Shown here one piece after another: positions 1-5,015 of a stretch of 5,015 nucleotides of DNA. This stretch comes from Accumulibacter sp. GTDB taxonomy: Bacteria; Pseudomonadota; Gammaproteobacteria; Burkholderiales; Rhodocyclaceae. The stretch covers positions 1-5,015 of the forward strand of contig DPSD01000044.1 of NCBI GenBank assembly GCA_003538495.1, given 5' to 3'. Below the pieces are notes generated by a model, which worked only from the letters and a program-made list of their open reading frames with translations, was not told the origin of the DNA and made no database searches. Position numbers and translations under genes: made by a program. How positions within the stretch are numbered: the stretch's first letter is position 1; every line of letters starts with the position of its first letter.

Positions 1-2606
1 GCGGCCAGGACCAGATAGATGAAAGCCAGCGCGAGCACGAAGGTCAGCGCCAGCGACGACGACGAGAGCTTGAACTCGCGCGACTGGCCGGCGTAGTCGA
101 TCGCATAGCCGGCCGGCAGAACGCTGCCGGCGGTTCGCTCGAGGAAGCTCAGCGCTTCACCCATGGTGTAGCCCGGCGTCAGGTTGGCGGTGATGGTGAC
201 CGCGCGGCGCTGTCCGAAGTGGTTCAGTTCGCGCGGGCTGACTGTTTCGCTGACGCTCAGCAGGTTGGCCAGCGGGATCATGCTGCCGTCCCTGGCGCGG
301 ACGAAAATGTCGCGAATGTCGGAAGGCGTCGCGCGGTCGGCATCGGCCACCTGGACGATCACGTCGTACTGCTCGCCCTCGCGCTTGAAGCGCGTCACCT
401 GGCGACCGCCGAGCATCGTCTCCAGGGTCCGGCCAACGGTCTCGATCTGGACGCCGGTATCGGACGCCTTGTCGCGATTGACCAGAACCGACAGTTCGGG
501 TTTGTTCAGTTTGAGGTCGGTATCGACGTTGCTGAACCCCGGATTTTTCGCCACCTGATCGAGGATCTTGCCGGTCATTTGATCGAGTTCGGCGTACGAC
601 GCCGAGGTCAGGATGACGAAATTTATCGGCCGCTCGCGAGGGCTCTGGCCCAGAGACGGCGGCTGCACCGGGAATGCCAGAACGCCCGGAATGCCCATGA
701 ACTTCGGGAACAGTTCCTTGACCACCGCCCCGGAATTGCGCGGCCGCTCGTTCCAGTCGGTCAGGCCGACGAAGGAGATCCCCTGGCTGACGGTCGGATT
801 GCCGGCGACGACGAAGTAGCGCTCGACGTCCCTGGTATTGGCGTAAATCGTCTCGAGTTGCCGCGCGTACTTGTCCGTATAGTCCAGCGTCGCCCCTTCC
901 GGCGCGAGAAAGACGCCGAGAATGATGCCCCGATCCTCGATCGGCGCCAGTTCCGACTTGAGGGCCTTGAGCAGGAAGACGTTCGACCCGGCGACGACGA
1001 CGAAAACCAGCATCACCAGCCAGCGTCGCGCCAGCGCGGCGGTCAGCGCGCGGCGGTAACCACGGGTCAGGCCGTTCAGGGCATTCTCGACCCAGACGTA
1101 GGCCTTGCCGTGCCGTGTCTCGTGTTTGAGCAGCAGCGAGCACATCATCGGCGACAGCGTCAGCGCGACGAAACCCGAAACCAGCACCGCCCCGGCCAGG
1201 GTCAGCGCGAACTCGACGAACAGCTTGCCGGTACGGCCGGTCATGAACGCCACCGGCGCATACACTGCCGCCAGGGTGATGGTCATGGCGACCACCGCGA
1301 AGCCGATCTCCTGCGCGCCCTGCAGCGCCGCCTGCCGTCTTGGCATGCCTTGTTCGATATGCCGGTAGATGTTCTCGAGAACGACGATCGCGTCGTCGAC
1401 CACCAGCCCGATGGCCAGCACCAGCGCCAGCAAGGTCAGCGTGTTGATCGTGAACCCGAGCATCAGCATCAGCGCGAATGCGCCGACCAGCGACACCGGA
1501 ATCGTCACCAGCGGAATCAGCGTCGCCCGGAAGTTGCGCAGAAACAGGAAGATGATCAGCAGGACCAGCAACATCGCCTCGCCGATGGTCTCGAATACCG
1601 CGTCGATCGAGCGGGCGATGAACACCGACGAGTCGTAGGCGATATTGACCGTCATTCCTTCGGGCAATTCGCCGATCACCTTCGGCATTTCGGCGCGCAG
1701 CGCCTTCGACAGTTCGAGCGGATTGGCCGTCGCCTGCTTGATCACCCCCAGCGCAACCGCCGGCCGGCCATTGAAACGGACGCTGCTGCGCTCGGACGCC
1801 GCGCCGAGTTCGACCCGGCCCAGGTCGGCGATCCGTACCGGGTAGCTGCCCTTGCCATCGCTGGCCTGCTTGACGATGATCTCGGCAAACTGCGCCGGCT
1901 CGGACAGGTCGGTCCGGGCGACGACCGAGAACTCGCGGCTCTCGCTTTCGATCCGGCCCGCCGGCACTTCGACGTTCTGCCGACGCAAGGCATCCTCGAC
2001 GTCCTGCGGCGCCAGATTGAAAGCCGCCAGACGATCGCGATCGAGCCAGATCCGCATGGCGAAGCGGCGCTCGCCGAAAACGCGCACGTCGGCCGCGCCG
2101 GGCAGCGTCTGCAGACGTGGCTTGACGATGCGGTTGGCGACGTCGGTGACTTCCAGCGCCGAGTGTTGATCGGACGAGAAGGCCAGCCAGATGACCGGGT
2201 TGGCATCGGCCTCGACCTTGGCAATCACCGGTTCGTCGATGTCGGTCGGCAGCTTGGCGCGGACCCGCGAGACGCGGTCACGAACGTCCGCCGCCGCCGA
2301 ATCCGGATTGCGCTCGAGCTTGAAGCGCACCGAGATCTGGCTGTTCTCCTGGCGCGAGATCGAGGTGATCACGTCTACCCCCTCGATGCCGGCCAGGGAA
2401 TCCTCGAGCGGCTTGCTGATCTGCGACTCGACGATCTCGGCCGACGCACCGCGATAGGTGGTATCGACGGTCACCACCGGCTCGTCGATCTTCGGGTATT
2501 CGCGGACCGGCAAGCGGGTGTAGGAGACCAGCCCGACAAGCATGATCGCCAGCGACAGCACCGTCGCGAAGACCGGCCGGCGGATGCACAGATCGGAAAT
2601 TCTCAT
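1..2606 (-). CDS. RND efflux permease, HAE-1/AcrB-like (3' end missing)
   Basis: Inner-membrane, proton-driven pump subunit of a tripartite efflux system, expected to export drugs or other amphiphilic compounds from periplasm or membrane through an outer-membrane channel. Start is MRISDLCIRRPVFATV, the usual RND N-terminus with TM1 at about residues 11-29. Periplasmic porter segments follow (about 30-330), then TM2-TM6 (about 335-485). TM4 carries GLVVDDAIVVLEN with the adjacent aspartates at D404/D405, equivalent to the proton-relay pair D407/D408 of AcrB. TM7 follows W529. The second periplasmic loop contains GISFVGLTDWNERP (W618), matching the AcrB region just after its switch loop. The reading frame stays open for 868 residues and leaves the window inside TM8 (FIYLVLA), so roughly 150-180 residues are missing, including the relay lysine of TM10. 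The start overlaps the adaptor stop as ATGA and has no strong ribosome site, so translational coupling is likely. Family assignment is firm; substrate and subfamily are not determinable. Confidence 0.96.
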   Translation of the reverse strand, partial: MRISDLCIRRPVFATVLSLAIMLVGLVSYTRLPVREYPKIDEPVVTVDTTYRGASAEIVESQISKPLEDSLAGIEGVDVITSISRQENSQISVRFKLERNPDSAAADVRDRVSRVRAKLPTDIDEPVIAKVEADANPVIWLAFSSDQHSALEVTDVANRIVKPRLQTLPGAADVRVFGERRFAMRIWLDRDRLAAFNLAPQDVEDALRRQNVEVPAGRIESESREFSVVARTDLSEPAQFAEIIVKQASDGKGSYPVRIADLGRVELGAASERSSVRFNGRPAVALGVIKQATANPLELSKALRAEMPKVIGELPEGMTVNIAYDSSVFIARSIDAVFETIGEAMLLVLLIIFLFLRNFRATLIPLVTIPVSLVGAFALMLMLGFTINTLTLLALVLAIGLVVDDAIVVLENIYRHIEQGMPRRQAALQGAQEIGFAVVAMTITLAAVYAPVAFMTGRTGKLFVEFALTLAGAVLVSGFVALTLSPMMCSLLLKHETRHGKAYVWVENALNGLTRGYRRALTAALARRWLVMLVFVVVAGSNVFLLKALKSELAPIEDRGIILGVFLAPEGATLDYTDKYARQLETIYANTRDVERYFVVAGNPTVSQGISFVGLTDWNERPRNSGAVVKELFPKFMGIPGVLAFPVQPPSLGQSPRERPINFVILTSASYAELDQMTGKILDQVAKNPGFSNVDTDLKLNKPELSVLVNRDKASDTGVQIETVGRTLETMLGGRQVTRFKREGEQYDVIVQVADADRATPSDIRDIFVRARDGSMIPLANLLSVSETVSPRELNHFGQRRAVTITANLTPGYTMGEALSFLERTAGSVLPAGYAIDYAGQSREFKLSSSSLALTFVLALAFIYLVLA

Positions 2607-3769
2607 TTGGCCGGCCCGCCAGCTCCGGCTACCGACGCACCCCCGGGAGCGACCCCGCCCACGGCCTGCACTGGCGCCCCGTCGCGCAGCTTCAGTTGGC
2701 CGGCGGTGACGATCTCGTCGCCGGCATGCAGACCCTCGGTGACCTCGACCTGCCCGTCACGACGCAGCCCGGTCTTGATTGGCGAGCGCTTCGCCTGCCC
2801 GTCGACCACCCGATAGACATACGGGGTCTGGCTGTCCGGGACGACGGCCTGCTCGGGAATCAGCAGCACACCGCTGCGGCGCTCGAAGATCAGGCGAACA
2901 CGGACGAACATCCCGGGGCGCAAGCGCCGCTCGCTGTTCGGCAGGGTGGCGCGCAACGCGATGGCGCGACCGCTGGCCTCGACCAGCGGATTGATTGCCT
3001 CCAGAACGGCCGTGAACACCTGGCCGGGCAGCGCGTCGCTGGATACTTCCAGGCGTTGCCCCGGTTCAAGCTGCCCGAGGTAGGACTCCGGCAAGCGAAA
3101 ATCGACCTTCAGGGTGGCGATGTCCTCGAGGTTGACCAGTTCCTGCCCCTCCTTGACGTAGTCGCCAACGCTGACGTTGCGAATCCCGAGGACACCGGCA
3201 AACGGCGCCCGCAGACGCGTTTTGTCCAACCGGGCCTGCGCCAGCGCGAGAGAGGCATCCTGCACCTTGAGCGCCGCCTGGGCGTTGTCGAGCGCCTGTC
3301 CGCTGATGAACTTCTTCGCAAAAAGATCCCTGGTGCGCTGGTAATTGGCCTCTGCCAGGGCCAGGCTGGCTCTGGCCTGGTCAAGCTCGGCCGCCTGTGT
3401 CGCCGCGTCAAGCGCCACCAGCAACGAGCCCTTGCCGACGGACGCGCCATCCTTGAAGTTGATCGATGCAATCCGGCCGGCAATCTCCGGGCGCAGGACG
3501 ACCGACTCGTTCGAGCGCAGCGAACCGACGGCAGTCGCGTCGACAGCGAGTTCGGAAGCGCTCACCCGGGTGGTCTCGACCGGCACCGCCATACCACCTG
3601 GAGGCCCAGCGGTCGCCGCCACGCCAGGCTTGTTGGCGCCGCCGGCTGGCGCCGCCAGCATGGTCGGGCTGCCGGGCTCGCGAAACCCCCGGAAGGCAAG
3701 GTAGCCGAGAACGGCCAGGCCGACGATGGCCACGGCCAGTACTAGAAAACGACTATTGCGACTCGACAT
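2603..3769 (-). CDS. RND efflux periplasmic adaptor (HlyD/AcrA-type membrane-fusion protein)
   Basis: 388-residue adaptor that should bridge the downstream permease and an outer-membrane channel across the periplasm. In order: short basic N-terminus and one hydrophobic anchor (about 8-26); Gly/Pro/Ala-rich linker (27-62); first lipoyl half (about 90-123, with PEIAGRI and DGASVGKG); short alpha-hairpin (about 124-183, Ala/Leu/Gln-rich with FISGQALDNA at the turn); second lipoyl half (184-216, LRAPFAGVLGIRNVSVGDYV); beta-barrel (about 217-297, with RLRPGMFVRVRL); membrane-proximal domain (298-370, IPEQAVV and GLHAGDEIVTAGQ); Gly/Ala-rich tail. No cysteine is present, so it is anchored or secreted rather than a lipoprotein. 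The start at 3769 has a weak GTGGA five bases upstream; an in-frame ATG at 3781 would add four residues (MWIV). Longer in-frame extensions run into the intergenic region and the divergent gene and look non-coding. First gene of the efflux operon. Similar to MexE/MdtA-class proteins, but no particular symbol can be supported. Confidence 0.96.
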   Translation of the reverse strand: MSSRNSRFLVLAVAIVGLAVLGYLAFRGFREPGSPTMLAAPAGGANKPGVAATAGPPGGMAVPVETTRVSASELAVDATAVGSLRSNESVVLRPEIAGRIASINFKDGASVGKGSLLVALDAATQAAELDQARASLALAEANYQRTRDLFAKKFISGQALDNAQAALKVQDASLALAQARLDKTRLRAPFAGVLGIRNVSVGDYVKEGQELVNLEDIATLKVDFRLPESYLGQLEPGQRLEVSSDALPGQVFTAVLEAINPLVEASGRAIALRATLPNSERRLRPGMFVRVRLIFERRSGVLLIPEQAVVPDSQTPYVYRVVDGQAKRSPIKTGLRRDGQVEVTEGLHAGDEIVTAGQLKLRDGAPVQAVGGVAPGGASVAGAGGPAK

Positions 3770-3855
3770 CACGATCCACATCCCCCGCCGCAGCGAGCAA
3801 GTAAAGGGCCTGGAACAGCACCAGCACCCACCGAAAGCGGCCAGCGGGCGGGCGA

Positions 3856-3883
3856 AGTGTAGCGAAGCCGGCGCCAATCGCAA
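3856..3883 (-). promoter_or_regulatory. Candidate sigma70 promoter of the efflux operon
   Basis: Read on the minus strand, a -35-like TTGCGA (3878-3883) and a -10-like TACACT (3856-3861) are separated by 16 bases; each matches four of six consensus positions. Transcription would start near 3849, leaving a leader of about 80 bases before the adaptor start. This is the best match in the region, but it is inferred by eye and unscored. Confidence 0.45.
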
Positions 3884-3892
3884 AACCCCGCA

Positions 3893-3906
3893 GATCGCTC
3901 TCGATC
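3893..3906. promoter_or_regulatory. Inverted repeat upstream of efflux promoter, possible operator
   Basis: GATCG-CTCT-CGATC is a perfect 5-bp inverted repeat with a 4-base spacer, lying about 10 bases upstream of the candidate -35 box. A perfect 8-bp palindrome, GGTATACC, lies close by at 3912-3919. Such dyads upstream of efflux operons often bind TetR-, MarR- or LysR-type regulators, but none is encoded in the window and arms this short can arise by chance. Confidence 0.25.
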
Positions 3907-4006
3907 GCCAGGGTATACCGACCCACCGCGCCGGACAGACAGTGCCATGACTGAAGCGAGGCAAAGGACAGCAGACAAGTTCGCGTACCAGACGTTCCAG
4001 CGCCGC

Positions 4007-4036
4007 TTCCGGACTTCCAAGGAACGATGCTAAAGT
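4007..4036 (+). promoter_or_regulatory. Weak candidate promoter for the small gene
   Basis: An extended -10-like element, TGCTAAAGT (4028-4036, TG plus TAAAGT), has a poor -35 match, TTCCGG (4007-4012), 18 bases upstream. Transcription would start near 4043, giving a leader of roughly 88 bases that would contain the TTGCCTG repeats and the hairpin. The TG extension could compensate for the weak -35. This is a visual match only. Confidence 0.25.
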
Positions 4037-4063
4037 TCTGCCGGTGGTTTGCCGTAGACCCGC

Positions 4064-4081
4064 TTGCCTGCCGATTGCCTG
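4064..4081 (+). repeat. Short direct repeat TTGCCTG x2, spaced 11 bp
   Basis: TTGCCTG occurs at 4064-4070 and 4075-4081, start-to-start distance 11 bases. The TGCC core recurs at 4087, again 11 bases on, as part of the hairpin. Spacing of one helical turn would put the copies on the same DNA face, as for tandem activator sites, but the units are short and the region is C/G-rich. Confidence 0.35.
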
Positions 4082-4084
4082 ACG

Positions 4085-4106
4085 GCTGCCCAATTCTCCG
4101 GGCAGC
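4085..4106 (+). promoter_or_regulatory. Perfect 7-bp hairpin in the leader of the small gene
   Basis: GCTGCCC (4085-4091) and GGGCAGC (4100-4106) are exact reverse complements around the 8-base loop AATTCTCC. The structure ends 24 bases before the ATG at 4131. No T-run follows on either strand, so it is not a classical intrinsic terminator. The loop contains CTCC, complementary to the downstream GGAG ribosome site. It could be an RNA leader element or a DNA operator dyad. Confidence 0.4.
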
Positions 4107-4119
4107 GATTCCTTGACCG

Positions 4120-4123
4120 GGAG
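4120..4123 (+). promoter_or_regulatory. Ribosome binding site of the small gene
   Basis: GGAG lies seven bases before the ATG at 4131, within the purine-rich stretch GGGAGTAGGA. It decides the start: an in-frame TTG at 4113 lies upstream of this site and would place the site inside the coding sequence, so 4131 is preferred. Confidence 0.7.
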
Positions 4124-4130
4124 TAGGACA

Positions 4131-4469
4131 ATGAGGATTCCAGCTGAAGTGGTACCACTCGTCAGCAACGTCGGCAAACCGGAAACCGACGAGGTCAGAA
4201 AGACCGAACCGGTCAGCAGCTCGGCCATGGTCGGCAGCGAGCTGTCTGCCGCCCGGCGCGAGCCGTCGCCACCGTTCAGCGATCACCAGCCGCGCCAGCC
4301 ACCGCCGACCACCGCCCCGGCCGCTCCGCAGCCTGCAAACCAGCCGCTCGCCGTCGAGCGAAGACAGGCCGAACGTCGCTCTGAAAAACGTCCGGTCCTG
4401 CTCGACACGCGCTCGCAGAGAGGGAGGCGGAAAGCAAGCGGGGATGTCAAGATCAGCATCAAGGTCTGA
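4131..4469 (+). CDS. Small hypothetical protein, disordered with Arg-rich C-terminus
   Basis: 112 residues, not recognised. The strong ribosome site and ATG support it as a real gene. The N-terminus (MRIPAEVVPLVSNVG) is mildly hydrophobic but has no clear signal peptide or membrane span. Residues about 40-75 are rich in Pro, Ala, Gln and Ser and probably disordered. Residues about 76-100 form a basic segment, VERRQAERRSEKRPVLLDTR followed by RGRRK, with repeated Glu-Arg-Arg units and a short hydrophobic PVLLDTR core. The protein ends in KISIKV. No cysteines and no enzymatic motif are visible. It is divergent from the efflux operon and convergent with purM (53 bases between ends), so context gives no function. 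Nucleic-acid or polyanion binding is conceivable from the charge but not shown. A spurious ORF is a minor alternative. Confidence 0.7.
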   Translation: MRIPAEVVPLVSNVGKPETDEVRKTEPVSSSAMVGSELSAARREPSPPFSDHQPRQPPPTTAPAAPQPANQPLAVERRQAERRSEKRPVLLDTRSQRGRRKASGDVKISIKV

Positions 4470-4522
4470 CACGCTGCAAACCGCCGTCGTGCCCGCCAGC
4501 CATGGGCCGCGGACGCTGGAAC

Positions 4523-5015
4523 TCACACGACGATGGTCGGCGCCTCGCCCTCGTTGCGCAGCGCGATGCTGCCGATGACCATCGCCGGCTCGGCGGCCTG
4601 CTGCAGGATCTGCAGCGCCTGCTGCACGCTCTCGCGGGCGACGACGACGACCATCCCGATGCCGCAGTTGAAGACGCGGTGCATTTCACTGTCGGCAACG
4701 CCACCTTCGTGCTGCAGCCAGTCGAACAGCCTGGGGCGGTGCCAGGCCGCCTGCGCGATCTCGGCCTTCACCCCGGCCGGCAGGATGCGCGGGACGTTGC
4801 CGGTCAGGCCGCCACCGGTGATGTGCGCCATGCCCTTCACCGGCAGAGCCCGCATCAGCGCCAGCAGTGGCTTGACGTAAATCCGCGTCGGCGCCATCAG
4901 CGCGTCGGCCAGGGTCTGTTCGCCGTCGAAAGCGGCGCCGAGATCGGCGCCCGAACGCGCGACGATCTTGCGCAGCAGCGAGTAGCCGTTGGCATGCGCG
5001 CCCGATGACGGCAGG
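4523..5015 (-). CDS. purM: Phosphoribosylformylglycinamidine cyclo-ligase (AIR synthetase), 5' part missing
   Basis: Cytosolic enzyme of de novo purine synthesis that closes the imidazole ring, converting FGAM and ATP to AIR, ADP and phosphate. The visible 163 residues are the C-terminal domain and align well with remembered E. coli Pur[18 protein letters not shown] (E. coli has SSGPHSNGYS), [11 protein letters not shown], the glycine-rich [16 protein letters not shown], a WHRP...LFDWLQ segment, and [15 protein letters not shown]. The family is about 345 residues, so roughly 180 N-terminal residues lie beyond the right edge. It ends in PTIVV and TGA at 4523-4525. No intrinsic terminator with a T-run follows in the 53 bases before the convergent small gene. 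The frame is intact and no key residue appears altered in the visible part. Confidence 0.97.
   Translation of the reverse strand, partial: LPSSGAHANGYSLLRKIVARSGADLGAAFDGEQTLADALMAPTRIYVKPLLALMRALPVKGMAHITGGGLTGNVPRILPAGVKAEIAQAAWHRPRLFDWLQHEGGVADSEMHRVFNCGIGMVVVVARESVQQALQILQQAAEPAMVIGSIALRNEGEAPTIVV

Larger units (their letters stand above)
3770..4130. other. Divergent intergenic regulatory region
   Basis: About 360 bases between the leftward efflux operon and the rightward small gene. The ORFs that cross it on either strand have unstructured, Arg/Cys/Ser-rich translations and no ribosome sites, so I treat it as non-coding. It holds a good promoter candidate for the efflux operon, two short inverted repeats just upstream of that promoter (GATCG/CGATC and GGTATACC), a weaker promoter candidate for the small gene, TTGCCTG direct repeats and a 7-bp perfect hairpin. 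No tRNA, IS end or CRISPR repeat is seen. Confidence 0.75.

Noticed and set aside
219..2816. 865-codon plus-strand ORF as a real gene
   Set aside because: Codon-aligned antisense shadow of the permease in GC-rich DNA; no ribosome site, no domain, low-complexity His/Arg/Asp/Gln composition, while the minus strand encodes an unmistakable RND protein.
2696..3745. 349-codon plus-strand ORF
   Set aside because: Antisense to the adaptor, whose domains are clear on the minus strand; the translation shows no family features.
3769..4020. 83-codon minus-strand ORF ending in a TGATG overlap with the adaptor start
   Set aside because: The overlap looks like coupling and it has a short hydrophobic stretch, but it starts at TTG without a ribosome site, spans the candidate promoter, and its second half is Gly/Cys/Pro-rich with no family resemblance.
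3947..4033. 28-codon plus-strand ORF (MTEARQRTADK...)
   Set aside because: No ribosome site at a suitable distance and no feature beyond an ATG; its stop falls inside the candidate -10 element.
3782..4228. Upstream extension of the adaptor to 541 codons
   Set aside because: The extension has no export signal logic, would bury the hydrophobic anchor internally, and overlaps the promoter region and the divergent gene.
4470..4522. Bidirectional terminator between the small gene and purM
   Set aside because: Only weak pairings (CCAGC/GCTGG with a 14-base loop, a CCATGG palindrome) and no T-run on either strand, so no intrinsic terminator is supported.
3753..4526. 257-codon minus-strand ORF
   Set aside because: Crosses the intergenic region and is antisense to the whole small gene; the translation is irregular and without motifs.
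1..5015. CRISPR array, IS element, tRNA or phage genes
   Set aside because: No spaced repeats of suitable length, no transposase-like ORF, no cloverleaf-like sequence and no phage proteins were seen on either strand.

Overview
The window is GC-rich, bacterial and ordinary in gene density. The PurM sequence, the two-gene efflux layout and the codon use suggest a Gram-negative proteobacterium, most likely a betaproteobacterium (Rhodocyclales-like, possibly near Accumulibacter or Dechloromonas). That placement is an impression from sequence style, not a search result.

Layout from left to right. Positions 1-2606 (minus strand) hold the first 868 residues of an RND-family inner-membrane efflux permease; its C-terminal part lies beyond the left edge. 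Positions 2603-3769 (minus strand) hold its periplasmic adaptor (membrane-fusion protein), which overlaps the permease start by four bases (ATGA). The two form an operon, adaptor first. No outer-membrane channel gene and no regulator is visible. Positions 3770-4130 are a non-coding divergent region. It contains a plausible sigma70-type promoter for the efflux operon, small inverted repeats upstream of it, a weaker promoter for the rightward gene, a helically spaced short repeat and a 7-bp perfect hairpin. Positions 4131-4469 (plus strand) encode a 112-residue protein I do not recognise, with a Pro/Ala-rich, probably disordered middle and an Arg-rich C-terminus. Positions 4523-5015 (minus strand) hold the C-terminal 163 residues of PurM (AIR synthetase, purine biosynthesis), convergent with the small gene and cut by the right edge.

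Functionally, the two efflux genes should form the inner-membrane and periplasmic parts of a tripartite proton-driven pump that needs a TolC-type channel encoded elsewhere. PurM is housekeeping and unrelated. I found no convincing new system. The best candidates for a second look are the unrecognised small protein and the leader and regulatory sequence between it and the efflux operon.
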